From a virus, in IMG/VR virus record IMGVR_UViG_3300020205_001405, positions 1 through 22,600 of that record: a stretch of DNA of 22,600 bases, one strand, 5' to 3'. Positions 13,592-22,600 of this stretch are shown here, one piece after another (position 1 is the stretch's first letter; each line of letters begins with the position of its first letter). The position numbers and the translations under genes were made by a program. The notes under the pieces were generated by a model. That model was not told the DNA's origin and did no database searches. It saw only the letters and a list, made by a program, of their open reading frames with translations.

Positions 13592-15947
13592 TTTTTGCTC
13601 CTTGTTGGGCATTTCGTATGGCATCTTGTGAATTCTTCTGTGCAGCCGCCTGTTGTTGCAGTGCCAAACGAGCAGAATCAAACTGAACATCGGCCTGCTC
13701 CTTCTGTTGATCAAGGCTGATGCGCTGTTGATCCATCTGAAGCTTGGCTTGATCGCGCTGAGCGCTCTGAGAAAGTTCTTGCTTCTTCAATTCCACCAAA
13801 GGATCAGTCTGTGGACCCTGCAATTGCTGTTGCAAAGCCTTAACTTCTTGGAAACCCTGCGCAACCTTGATTGCAATCATTGCTTCACGCTGCAAAGAGG
13901 AGATAAGCTGGTCAGGGTCTGTGCCGTACTGTTGGAACAACTCGGCTTCCACCTCTTCTTCCGCCTTCAAACGGATGTGATCAAAGATGTGCTTTTGCAA
14001 AGTGACTGCAACATTAGGCATGCCCTGCATCATGGGGCTCATACCAAATAAGATATGGGTCAAGATGTGCGCATCGTGTTGCTGACCAGCAAAAGCCTTC
14101 AGTGGTGAGCCGTCCAGCGCCTGTGCATTCTCGCTTGCAGGATCCTTTGGCTTATCAACCTGCTGTGTGTTCAAAATGGTGTCGATATCACGCACACCAA
14201 TGGCTTCATACATGCGGCGATAGGCCTCATACATGTTGTGCATCTGCGGTGCGCTCTGAGCCAGTTGCAACTGCGTCTGCGCCATCGTAATACGTTGTGC
14301 AACAGAGAAGATGTTGGGGTCAGAAACAGGCAAGACATCAATGCGGTCATCAAAGTCTCGCGCCTTGATCCTGCGGCTCTCACCGGGCACATCGTATGGG
14401 TACTCAGTAGGCAAGTAGTCTGCAAAACCTTTAGCCAACAACTGAAATTCCATGCGTTGGCTGTAATGCAAACGCTTGTGGATAGCGGACATCACCGCAC
14501 TGCCCTTTTCAAGCAATGCAATCGTCGTTCCCACAGCAGCATTCTGGTTGCTGTCACCAACTTGCATATCGGTAATGCTTGCCAAACGGCGGCCAGCATC
14601 TACGCAGAAACCAAGAAGCGCAAACAAGGTCTGGCTTGGCTCTTTGTACGGCAATGGAAGTAATGATGCAGACAACTCCGCACCACCAGCGTCCATGTCC
14701 CTAAACTCACCGGGTGACAAAGGTGTATCGTCGTTCGCAATGCGCGCACCCTTGGCTTTAAAGCCTGCTGGCAGGTTAGCCAGCGTTCCAGCGTCCACCA
14801 ATTGCTGCAATGCAGAAGTAGCTGTCTTTGTCAAACCGCCAACCAAGTGCAAGAAGCCCAAGCCATACGCACCGGGGCCTTGAACCAGCAAGTAATGCAC
14901 GTAGTACTGCTTGCGGGCAAACAGGGGATCGCCCTCTTTCCAGTTACGGCGCACACCCACCACAGATTGAGAGATCTCATCAATGGTGACGATGTATGGC
15001 AGCTTGATGCCTGTCTCTTCGCCGTCTTCATCCTTGTGCTCAAAGCCCCTGATGTCCAAATCAACCAAGAACTCCAACAAACAGATCTCTTCTTCCACAC
15101 CAGTAGGATCCACGCCCGTTGTGCGGTCTGTTTCCTTCTTGATAATGCTCTGGCCAGTCTCTGCCGCAGTCGTCATCTGCGCTGTATCCAAGTACTGACC
15201 ACGGATCACTGCTTTGCGGTAATCGTTGGTGGACATCGGAACGCGGTGCGTGATCCGCTGGCACTCGCTCATCACAGAAGAGCCGGTGTACGGGATATAA
15301 AGGTTATCAGGCAGCACCAAAGCGCTCACCATGCGGCCCTTGGTCTCGTCGTAATAGACTTTCTTGAAGGCTGACCCACCAAAACCAACATAGAACAACA
15401 ACTGATCAAAGTCAGGGGTGTACTCTTCCATCACTGTCGTGATTTGGTAGTTCATGAAGTCACGCACGCGGTCCGCTTGCATCAACTTCTCACGTGTCTC
15501 CTTGCCCAGCACTTGCGTGCGCACAGGACCGCCCGCAGGCATCAATTCTTTCAGCGCTTGGGCTTGGAACTGCACAATACTCTCTGTCAAAAGTGGGTGC
15601 TGCACGCCGCACGCGCCCTTGAACGGCTTGGTACGCTCTTCAAACGTGAAGCCCAGCATCTTCATGCCCTTGCTGTACTGCTCTTCCCACTCTTTGCGTG
15701 AAGATTTGTCAGCATCAAACAGCGACATCAAGTCAGACGAGATAAGCTGCAAGACATCAGGCTCAATGATCTCGGCTAAATTGCTGTCATAGGCAACATC
15801 ATCGTCTTCTGCACCAATATTCACGACCACCGCACCGGTCTCTGCGTCAAACTCAATGTCAATATCTGACGGCAACTCATCTTCCATCTCAATGGCGACA
15901 TCGCCCCCGGGCAAGTCGTCGATTGTCATGTTCTTTTCAATTGGCAT
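13563..15947 (-). CDS. Portal protein
   Basis: The 794-residue protein forms the dodecameric ring at the capsid vertex through which DNA passes. An acidic N-terminal extension (residues 1-60, rich in Asp and Glu) precedes a helical and beta core with QYSKGMKMLGFTFEERTKPF, then FVDLDI-like strands, a wing-region-like YYVHYLLVQGPGAYGLGFLHL, and a helical stretch with GFCVDAGRRLASITDMQVGD. Residues about 700-794 are a Gln/Ala-rich coiled coil (DQAKLQMDQQRISLDQQKEQ), suggesting a barrel like that of P22 portals. AAGGA precedes the ATG by 6 bases and only 9 bases separate it from the giant gene. The length is near that of large podovirus portals. The assignment is supported by architecture and place next to terminase. 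Confidence 0.88.
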   Translation of the reverse strand: MPIEKNMTIDDLPGGDVAIEMEDELPSDIDIEFDAETGAVVVNIGAEDDDVAYDSNLAEIIEPDVLQLISSDLMSLFDADKSSRKEWEEQYSKGMKMLGFTFEERTKPFKGACGVQHPLLTESIVQFQAQALKELMPAGGPVRTQVLGKETREKLMQADRVRDFMNYQITTVMEEYTPDFDQLLFYVGFGGSAFKKVYYDETKGRMVSALVLPDNLYIPYTGSSVMSECQRITHRVPMSTNDYRKAVIRGQYLDTAQMTTAAETGQSIIKKETDRTTGVDPTGVEEEICLLEFLVDLDIRGFEHKDEDGEETGIKLPYIVTIDEISQSVVGVRRNWKEGDPLFARKQYYVHYLLVQGPGAYGLGFLHLVGGLTKTATSALQQLVDAGTLANLPAGFKAKGARIANDDTPLSPGEFRDMDAGGAELSASLLPLPYKEPSQTLFALLGFCVDAGRRLASITDMQVGDSNQNAAVGTTIALLEKGSAVMSAIHKRLHYSQRMEFQLLAKGFADYLPTEYPYDVPGESRRIKARDFDDRIDVLPVSDPNIFSVAQRITMAQTQLQLAQSAPQMHNMYEAYRRMYEAIGVRDIDTILNTQQVDKPKDPASENAQALDGSPLKAFAGQQHDAHILTHILFGMSPMMQGMPNVAVTLQKHIFDHIRLKAEEEVEAELFQQYGTDPDQLISSLQREAMIAIKVAQGFQEVKALQQQLQGPQTDPLVELKKQELSQSAQRDQAKLQMDQQRISLDQQKEQADVQFDSARLALQQQAAAQKNSQDAIRNAQQGAKNANQSSKKS

Positions 15948-15956
15948 GTTGTGTCC

Positions 15957-18900
15957 TTACAGATATCTGCGGTTATCAGTGGGCTGGCGCTCAACCATTC
16001 CACCTTTGTTGAATGGTACGCCTTTTTCTATGGCTTTAGCGGCGGTTGCTGGTGACCACACTACGCCCCAGACTGTTGGCGAATCCCCATTTGGATTTGG
16101 CAGTGTAATGGGTTTAATCTCAAATCCCGCTTTTTCTCCACCTAAGTCTTTGACGGCTTGCTTCAAGTTTGGCAAAAGTTTTTCGTACAGTGCTGGTTTA
16201 GCTGACTCTTTGCCGGGGAATGTTACAAAGTCTTGGCCTGCACGTATTGAAGACTGTATCGCATTTTTAATCAACAGTTGCATACGAACCGGAGAATTTG
16301 TTTCAAAATTAGCAAAGGGTTCCTCTAGGAAATATTTTCCTATAACAGGATCTCCTGCCCTAGGCGGTGTTATGCGGGCCTTTAAAAGTTTTTTGCGTTG
16401 GTCTATTTTTTTAATTTCTGCGTCTAACGCAGAAAGATTGCTTTTTGTTTTTTGTAACAATGGATCAGTATCTGGCATGGCTACAAATCGAGTAGTTAGG
16501 TCGCTAGACTCCTGCATTAGCTTTGTTTGCTTATCCAACAAGTTGTCTAATTCTTTTTGGTCTTTTTCTACAGAACCGCCTTTAGGGCCTAGTACTTTCA
16601 TGTCCTTAGAAAGGTCGGACTGCAGTTCATGTACGTGACGGCCTTTTAACTGCTGGCCATTCATGTCAACCGTATGTTCTGTAAACCGAGAAAAACCAAT
16701 TGGCATGTTTTCACTATTAGTAGCTTGACGATGCCTACCCCCGTAACCGGTAAACGGTTGCAATGCTTCCTCTAGTTTGCGAAAATCTGGACGTAAGCTT
16801 TGTTGGATTTTTTCTAAAGCCGATTTAACTCCTTTTTCTATTGGCGTAGAAATGTCTTTTAATTCTTTTTGTAAAACATCATCATCAAAAGCTCTATTAG
16901 CAACGCTTTGTGTACGAGGCTGCATTACTCCGCCGGGCCCCATTGGTATTGGTTCAAGGAAACCGTTTCTTGTCATATACCCAGTGACATCTATTGGCTG
17001 GCCCCCAAGTGCAACTAATTTATCTGAGCCTTTTTGCATTAGCTCTTGTACTAATTTTGGCTCTTCTGTTACCCTAAAATTGTTTTCTACTACTCGTTTT
17101 GCAAGACCATTTGGCATTCCCTCTGTTGCAACGGCTGCACGGCGATCAAGTTCTCTCCAATAATTAAAGCCATCTTTGTTGTAAGAAAGTGGAAAGCTAA
17201 TTAAAGCTCTAGCTTCGTCTAACTCATCGCTTATTTTGCCAAATCTTGTAACTGTTGGAAGAGCATCTTGCAATCTCTGCTGTAACATGCCAAATTCAGC
17301 AACTCTTACAGCAAGTGGACTCTTTGCTAAAAATTCATTTATATTTTTAATTTTTTCAGGGTTAGGAAAACCATAAAGAACATTGGTTAGCTCTTGTTTA
17401 ACTTTTGCTATTTCATCCATATTTGAAAGCAGTTCAGGCGATTCTCTTAAATACAAATTCATTGCCCCTGTTATTTTTTTGTCTGGAAAGAAAACGTTAT
17501 CTGACGAGTCATACATAGAACCTGTTGAAGGAATCTCTGCAGAACGGAAACGGTTTGGCGAATATGTATTGGCCAACGCTTCTTGCAACACGGCCGGCGT
17601 TACTTTATCTTTTGGGCCCAATCCAACCAGTGCCGCTTCAAGGCGCGCAACATCCTGCTCACGGAACTTGCTCTTGACCTGATTGATCAACTGCTCCTTC
17701 TGTGCCGGACCTTTCATGCTCGCTGCAAACTCATCCAAGCGCCCAACAAACGGAAACTCTGCACTAACCGGCACTGCTACAGGAGGTGCAACGGGGGCCG
17801 CAACGGGTAATTGGGCTGCAGGCCTTGTTTCAGCAACTGCTGGCGGTTCCGCTACTACCTCTGGCGTAGGATTTTGACGCCTGATTGCAAAAGGACGAGG
17901 ACGAGCCGCAGCTTCTTCAAACAAACGTAACTGCGTTTGCGCATCTGCCGGCAGTCTAGCAATGTTTTGTTCTGCTTCAAGAAGCGCGGGCCTTGGAGCA
18001 AGAGATTGTGGCAGTCTTCCCGCCGCTACATCTGCTGCAATCTGTCGTTGATTAACGCCTGCCATGTTATCAAACACCGCATTAATAGCGCGCTGCTCGG
18101 CTTCTTCTTGAGCAGCCGTTCTTGTTGGTGCTTCAACCCTCTGACCAGTCATCAAGTCGGTCATTCCGGGCTTCTCGGCTCTGCCTGCCTTGAAACCAGC
18201 CAACGCATCCTTTGCTGCGACCTTCAAAGCCTGTGCACCTTCAATGATCTTGCCGGGAGCCATCATCCCCGCACCAAACTCACCAAGGTAATGAAAACCT
18301 TTGAGTGTCGGGTCCTCGGTCATGGGCTTGCGAATGCCGGCTTCCGTCGCTTTTTCCTTCAGGTACTCGCTACCCAGCATTGGCTTCTGGTTGCTATAAC
18401 CAAAAGGACGCATCGCCATGGTTGTCAAGTCAACAGGCAAACCAGCAAGGTCGTAAGGCACATCATTGATGCCCGCCACAATCGCTGGATAGGCTGTGCC
18501 CGTGTTCAAGGCATTGGAAATATTTCCCGCTTTGCGACCAATACCGGACTTGGAGGTAATAAACGCCGCTGTGCTGGCCTGCTCCCTAGCTGCTGCTTCT
18601 TGGGCCGCGATCCGTTCTATCTGCTGCGGGGTCAGGCGCTCGCCCTCTTCAGGACTTCCGTCTGCACGGTGAACAATACCGCCATGCGCATACCCGTCAT
18701 ACTCCACATCGCCAACATAACGATCTGGGCGTGAACCCATTTTGTTCATTTCCAAAATATTCTTTGGATCAACACCCAACTGCTGCATCGATACCTCAAG
18801 CGGCGTTGCTTTTAACTGCTCAGGTGACAAGTTGCTCCGCACACGAACCAACTCCGCCTGCACTTCACCCGGCATATGGCGATACAAAGTCTCCCCAACA

Positions 18901-21005
18901 TACCTGTCAGGGTCACTCACCACATATTTCATGTACTTATCCGCCTGCAAACGTGTTGTGAAGTTGTCCGCAACACTAGCAAGGTTTGGATACGCTCTTT
19001 CCATCTCCCGAATGACGTTAGCATTCACCGTAGGATCAGGGTTGTACTTGCCCTGACGCGCCTTGACGTAAGCAATGAAAGCTCCGGGATTTGCACCCTC
19101 CGTAAAACCTTCTGCCGACTGAATTGCATGCTGGCCTTCGTGCAACACAGTCCCGCGGACCATGCTCCTCGCATCATCTTCAGGCAAATCACGTATCCGA
19201 CCACTGATCATGTTGTTCTGAACATCAAAATTACCCATGGCCAACGGCGCACCCTTGCGCTTTGTTGTCTCCATCATCACCTGAGGCATGTCATAGGTCG
19301 GGTAAATGCTCTCCAACTCAGGATGTTTAAGCATCTCGTAGAAATTACGCGGCACAGAAGCTGTCTTTTGCTGCAAAACCGCCGGCGCATCACTGATTTC
19401 TTCAAGCAAATTACCGCGGTTATCAACCAAAGTTAAATTCTGCGCACGAATCTGCTCAGGAGACAAACCTTGAGCTTGCAGGTCCGCGTGCCGCGCTGCT
19501 GCTTCCGGCCTTGCACGAACAAACATAAACTTAGGTTGAGCCGGGGCTGTGAACATATCCAGCAATGTGCCGGGGCGCTCACCCATCAAAGCAGCATTAA
19601 ATTCCTGACCCGCCATATTACCCAGCATCTTTGCCGCTTTTCCGCCGCCAAGAGCTTGAACAGCAGGAGCCATCTGCAAAGCTGTGCCCGCTGCAAAAGC
19701 AGGATTGGCTACATCACGAATTTCTTGATACTTCGGGTGCAAGACACTGAAACCCATTTGATCGGGCCGTGTGCCAAGGGCCCCGGCTACCGCTGCGTAG
19801 GTCTTGGGATCGGGTAATGTGTTGACATCCCGCATCGCAGCAAGTCTCCTTGCCGCCTCGCCTTGCTTTCTGATATTCGGATTGCCAAAGGATGGCTTCG
19901 TTAAATCCTCACCTTCTTCGGGGCTGCCATTAGCGCGCCGGAGAGGAGGCAACCCAACAGAAATTGGTTCAGAAATTGTCTCAGAACCTGTATCGGTTTC
20001 AGGGTTTAAACTTTCATAAGCGGCTTTGTCTAAATCCCTTAGTGGATCCTTGCCTGTTACGTACTGATAAGTCCCATAACCTGCATTTAAAAGAACACCT
20101 AAGGGGCTAAGAGGGCGAGCTCGAACTAAAGCAGGGTTGTCCGAAATAAGCTGATTAAATCTTTCCATTAGATTTTTAGCTTTTGGCTCTTCAAAAGATT
20201 GTGACCCCTCCGTCACATAACTTTCCATCTGCTGCGGTGTTAGTCTTCTTTCTGCCCTTCTTGGTACTAATCTTTCAAACGAACTAGCTTCCCCACCATC
20301 CTTCATCATCACAGGCGTAACGCTTAGATCAAGAGAGGCTAATTTATTGACAGGCTTGTAGTTGGCAAAGAACTCTTCTGTCTCGGTAGACTTGTTCTCG
20401 TTGTATACCCGATCATCCTCTTCGTCCTGCGCATCAGCCAAAGCAGCTAAAGCAAAAGCGGCCTGATAACTGGCAGGCATGCTTTTGATATCCGGCAAGT
20501 TCTTGCCGCTGGCCATTGCCACGGTTGCCGCGGGGGCGGACTGATCGGCTTTTGCCATTGGAGGCAGGGACTCGGGCAACGGCTCACGTTCCTTTTTTGC
20601 CATTGTTTCACGTGGAACATCTTTGCCAAGAAGTCCCTTGACGCGCTGGACATACGTCCTTGTCTCTTGGGGCAGAGCTTCGGGTTTGGCACCAGAAGCT
20701 AACCATTTGTCCGTGGCTCCCGGTCCCCAGTTGTACGCAACCAAAGCTTTCTCTGTATCGCCGTACTTACCCAACATCGCTTGAAGATAGTCTCTTCCAA
20801 CCCTTGCAATCTCATCGGGGGACTTATCCTTAGCAGGGGCTACACCAAAGCCGGGATCTGTAATGGTTTTGGGCATGACCTGCATTTCACCAAGGGCACC
20901 CTTAGGACTTGTGGTCAGAGTTTTACCGTCTGCTGCGTAACGCTTGCCGCGGCTCTCCGCTTGCTTAACAGCAGCAACTATCTCTTCAAAAGTCTGTTGG
21001 GCCAT
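15957..21005 (-). CDS. Giant virion protein: lytic transglycosylase domain plus polyvalent-type regions
   Basis: This 1682-residue protein starts with an SLT-type lytic transglycosylase domain (residues about 1-125): catalytic E17 in QAESRG, GALGEMQVMP at 36-45 and AYNWGPG at 90-96. It would cut peptidoglycan glycan strands during DNA entry. A zincin-like HEGQH motif lies at 622-626, in LHEGQHAIQSAEGF, and HELQSD at 1459-1464 resembles the ELQSD region of phage large polyvalent proteins. The C-terminus reads FNKGGMVERQPTDNRRYL. There is no signal peptide. Two R(A)(N/D)GSPEEGE segments (about 356-366 and 780-788) mark linkers. AAGGA lies about 9 bases before the ATG. The gene sits between terminase and portal, an unusual place for an ejection protein. 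The role as an injected internal virion protein is inference; the proteolytic activity of the HExxH region is unproven. Confidence 0.85.
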   Translation of the reverse strand: MAQQTFEEIVAAVKQAESRGKRYAADGKTLTTSPKGALGEMQVMPKTITDPGFGVAPAKDKSPDEIARVGRDYLQAMLGKYGDTEKALVAYNWGPGATDKWLASGAKPEALPQETRTYVQRVKGLLGKDVPRETMAKKEREPLPESLPPMAKADQSAPAATVAMASGKNLPDIKSMPASYQAAFALAALADAQDEEDDRVYNENKSTETEEFFANYKPVNKLASLDLSVTPVMMKDGGEASSFERLVPRRAERRLTPQQMESYVTEGSQSFEEPKAKNLMERFNQLISDNPALVRARPLSPLGVLLNAGYGTYQYVTGKDPLRDLDKAAYESLNPETDTGSETISEPISVGLPPLRRANGSPEEGEDLTKPSFGNPNIRKQGEAARRLAAMRDVNTLPDPKTYAAVAGALGTRPDQMGFSVLHPKYQEIRDVANPAFAAGTALQMAPAVQALGGGKAAKMLGNMAGQEFNAALMGERPGTLLDMFTAPAQPKFMFVRARPEAAARHADLQAQGLSPEQIRAQNLTLVDNRGNLLEEISDAPAVLQQKTASVPRNFYEMLKHPELESIYPTYDMPQVMMETTKRKGAPLAMGNFDVQNNMISGRIRDLPEDDARSMVRGTVLHEGQHAIQSAEGFTEGANPGAFIAYVKARQGKYNPDPTVNANVIREMERAYPNLASVADNFTTRLQADKYMKYVVSDPDRYVGETLYRHMPGEVQAELVRVRSNLSPEQLKATPLEVSMQQLGVDPKNILEMNKMGSRPDRYVGDVEYDGYAHGGIVHRADGSPEEGERLTPQQIERIAAQEAAAREQASTAAFITSKSGIGRKAGNISNALNTGTAYPAIVAGINDVPYDLAGLPVDLTTMAMRPFGYSNQKPMLGSEYLKEKATEAGIRKPMTEDPTLKGFHYLGEFGAGMMAPGKIIEGAQALKVAAKDALAGFKAGRAEKPGMTDLMTGQRVEAPTRTAAQEEAEQRAINAVFDNMAGVNQRQIAADVAAGRLPQSLAPRPALLEAEQNIARLPADAQTQLRLFEEAAARPRPFAIRRQNPTPEVVAEPPAVAETRPAAQLPVAAPVAPPVAVPVSAEFPFVGRLDEFAASMKGPAQKEQLINQVKSKFREQDVARLEAALVGLGPKDKVTPAVLQEALANTYSPNRFRSAEIPSTGSMYDSSDNVFFPDKKITGAMNLYLRESPELLSNMDEIAKVKQELTNVLYGFPNPEKIKNINEFLAKSPLAVRVAEFGMLQQRLQDALPTVTRFGKISDELDEARALISFPLSYNKDGFNYWRELDRRAAVATEGMPNGLAKRVVENNFRVTEEPKLVQELMQKGSDKLVALGGQPIDVTGYMTRNGFLEPIPMGPGGVMQPRTQSVANRAFDDDVLQKELKDISTPIEKGVKSALEKIQQSLRPDFRKLEEALQPFTGYGGRHRQATNSENMPIGFSRFTEHTVDMNGQQLKGRHVHELQSDLSKDMKVLGPKGGSVEKDQKELDNLLDKQTKLMQESSDLTTRFVAMPDTDPLLQKTKSNLSALDAEIKKIDQRKKLLKARITPPRAGDPVIGKYFLEEPFANFETNSPVRMQLLIKNAIQSSIRAGQDFVTFPGKESAKPALYEKLLPNLKQAVKDLGGEKAGFEIKPITLPNPNGDSPTVWGVVWSPATAAKAIEKGVPFNKGGMVERQPTDNRRYL

Positions 21006-21051
21006 GGTCCGAGGTCCTTGATCAAATATTCAAGACATTTTATGCGGCATT

Positions 21052-22521
21052 TCAATAATACTCAACCGGTGATGTATCAGGCTCAGTCTCTTCATTATCG
21101 TCAGACTCCAACGCAATAAAGTTGCCCGCCCTAAATCTCGTCCAAGCCATCACCGCGGTATCCACTTGGTCGTCATTGTTGCCATTAGGAAAAGCCGCGC
21201 ATTCCTCTACAAGGTCCTCGGCCCACTCCTTACCCTCAGGATACCAGATCATTCCAGACTCCAAGAGCGGAGCAACAGCATTGGCTCGGCTGACCTTATC
21301 TTGTCCTGACTTACGACCACCGGGCGAGAACATCGTGACAGGGATGCCCATCTTCCGTAGTTCCTGCTGGAGCGGCGTACCAGTAGCCTTGGCTTCAATC
21401 AAAACATTATCAGGCTGCCAATACATGTATTCATCCTTGGCCATTCGCTTGAGTTCAGGAAAGTCCCAACGACCCTTGCGCACGTTCAAGAGCATCAGAT
21501 TCGCACCAGAGTCAGCATCAGGATAGAAGACGCCCCACGTCGAGATAACAGAAAAGTCAGCAGTCTCTTTCTTTGAGTATGCTGTGTCGTAGACCTGAAT
21601 CAAATACTCACACTCTGGTGGATCATCGTACTTCCACTTGCGCCACCAGTTACGCTTCAGGATCGCACCCTCATCATTCGTTGGCTGCTGCTGCCACTGG
21701 GCGTTCCACTTCTTCAAGCCAATAGAAACCTTGACCTTTTCTAATTCATCAAGGCTCCAGTAGTCAGGCCACAGGGGTTTACCGGACGGCAGGATGGCAG
21801 GGAACTCCAAGATCTCCCACTGGTCAGACTTTAAATAACCCTGTTGTTTCAAAAGGCGACCAGACAGGTCATCTGTCTTCCAACGCGTATTAATAACAAT
21901 GATCGCGCCGCCCGGTTGCAGACGCTGGCGAGGACCAGACGTGTACCACTCCCACGTGTTCTCCATCGCAGTTTCAGACACAGCATCCTGCTCGTCCAAA
22001 ATATCATCCAGCACGACAACATTACCACCACGGCCCGTCATCGCACCGCCCTTACCAATGAAGAACGCTTCACCGCCTTGGGCCGTGTTCCACCGACCGG
22101 CGGCCTTGCTGTCAACAGAGAGCGCCATCTTTGGGAACAACTCCTTGTACTTCTCGTCATCGACAAGGTTACGGATCATCCTACCGAAGCGTTGAGCAAG
22201 CTCCGCGGTGTGGGAGCCGACAATGAGTTTAGTGTCAGGGTTCCGGCCCATCAGATATGCTGGGAACAGATAACTCCCAAGCTGGGACTTGCCGTGACGG
22301 GGAGGCATCGCGATCATCAGGCGTTTGCACTCGCCGGTTATTACCCGATCAAGGGCTTTGGCGATTCGTTTGTGGTGTTCCCCAACGAGCATCTCGGGCC
22401 AGACGTACTGACAGAAGGACAGAAAGTCAGTGGTTGCACGCTCCTGTGCTTCAAGAAGTTTTAAGCGTAGCTCAAGGCGTAGCTGTTCGTCTTGGACATC
22501 GTCGGGTTTTGTAGAGTGCAT
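21052..22521 (-). CDS. Terminase large subunit (packaging ATPase and nuclease)
   Basis: This 489-residue motor protein pumps and cuts DNA at the portal. The ATPase has a Walker A-like PPRHGKSQ (residues 73-80), Walker B VVVLDDI (168-174, followed by an acidic stretch) and motif III INTRW (210-214). The C-terminal RNase H-like nuclease shows acidic residues in QVYDTAYS, VLIEAKATG and DDQVDTAVMAW. The length is normal for the family. The listed ATG (MHSTKPDDVQ) has no good ribosome binding site. The frame stays open upstream to the window edge at 22600 without a stop, so translation may begin further upstream, outside the window. The 46-base gap after its stop leads into the giant gene. No terminase small subunit gene is visible; it may lie beyond the edge. 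Confidence 0.95.
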   Translation of the reverse strand: MHSTKPDDVQDEQLRLELRLKLLEAQERATTDFLSFCQYVWPEMLVGEHHKRIAKALDRVITGECKRLMIAMPPRHGKSQLGSYLFPAYLMGRNPDTKLIVGSHTAELAQRFGRMIRNLVDDEKYKELFPKMALSVDSKAAGRWNTAQGGEAFFIGKGGAMTGRGGNVVVLDDILDEQDAVSETAMENTWEWYTSGPRQRLQPGGAIIVINTRWKTDDLSGRLLKQQGYLKSDQWEILEFPAILPSGKPLWPDYWSLDELEKVKVSIGLKKWNAQWQQQPTNDEGAILKRNWWRKWKYDDPPECEYLIQVYDTAYSKKETADFSVISTWGVFYPDADSGANLMLLNVRKGRWDFPELKRMAKDEYMYWQPDNVLIEAKATGTPLQQELRKMGIPVTMFSPGGRKSGQDKVSRANAVAPLLESGMIWYPEGKEWAEDLVEECAAFPNGNNDDQVDTAVMAWTRFRAGNFIALESDDNEETEPDTSPVEYY

Positions 22522-22600
22522 AGGCCACGTTTTGAAATTTGCATAAATATAACCCCTGATTGCATTTAAAACAACAAGGGGGGTCTTTTGGGGAGGCCAA

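Noticed and set aside
13448-13714. Longer 88-residue version of the small basic protein
   Set aside because: The first 41 residues lie within the portal gene without a good ribosome binding site; the start at 13591 has AAGGAG at the right distance.
14802-15374. Plus-strand 190-residue open frame opposite the portal
   Set aside because: It is antisense to the portal core and rich in His, Cys and Arg, typical of a shadow frame.
15856-18734. Long plus-strand open frames of 260 and 265 residues opposite the giant and portal genes
   Set aside because: They lie antisense to clear genes, have odd composition for a gene (Cys-, Ser-, Leu-, His- or Arg-rich runs), show no ribosome binding site or domain, and cross gene boundaries without structure. 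They follow from codon bias in the real genes.
21844-22464. Plus-strand 206-residue open frame opposite the terminase
   Set aside because: It is fully antisense to conserved ATPase motifs, and no protein-like pattern was visible.
22540-22585. CCCCT/AGGGG inverted repeat upstream of terminase as a terminator
   Set aside because: The stem is only 5 bp with a loop of about 19 bases, has no T-run, and lies in a frame that may itself be coding.

Overview
This window is a tailed-phage genome segment (or part of a prophage) that carries the packaging, head and tail genes. Every convincing gene lies on the minus strand, so the biological order runs from high to low coordinates. Genes are packed with gaps of a few bases, stop-start contacts or short overlaps, and most have an AAGGAG-type ribosome binding site. 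I see no integrase, repressor, replication gene, tRNA or clear host gene. No tape measure, tail-tube or sheath protein is recognisable, while portal, adaptor, large internal-virion and fibre proteins are. This suggests a podovirus-like particle. The base composition, the codon use and the kinds of small proteins resemble uncultured freshwater phages of Gram-negative (perhaps betaproteobacterial) hosts. That host guess is inference only.

Layout in transcription order. Packaging and portal block (22.6-13.4 kb): terminase large subunit; a 1682-residue protein that starts with a lytic transglycosylase domain and continues with polyvalent-protein-like regions, including an HExxH motif and a HELQSD motif; the portal protein; and a small basic protein overlapping the portal 3' end. 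Head block (13.4-9.8 kb): a small helical protein, a GroES-like co-chaperonin with an added coiled coil, a scaffold-like protein, a 154-residue unknown, a probable decoration protein and the major capsid protein. This block ends in two consecutive hairpins, the second a good rho-independent terminator.

After a structured leader of about 100 bases comes the second block (9.65-0 kb): two beta-rich structural proteins; four very small proteins, one with a membrane segment and coiled coil; a head-tail connector-like protein; a zinc-ribbon protein translationally coupled to an adaptor protein that carries an inserted beta domain; two structural proteins of unknown role; a protein built from 20-residue repeats; a 1256-residue tail fibre built from about 43 tandem 17-residue repeats; and the start of one further gene cut by the window edge.

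The genes work together as a virion assembly set. The scaffold and the phage co-chaperonin (with host GroEL) would help capsid folding and shell assembly. Terminase fills the head through the portal. Adaptors and fibre close and finish the tail, and the large transglycosylase protein is a candidate ejection protein. I found no defence system, CRISPR array, retroelement or other clearly new system. The points most worth a second look are the mosaic giant protein, the coiled-coil GroES, the RNA structures around the capsid genes and the repeat architecture of the fibre.
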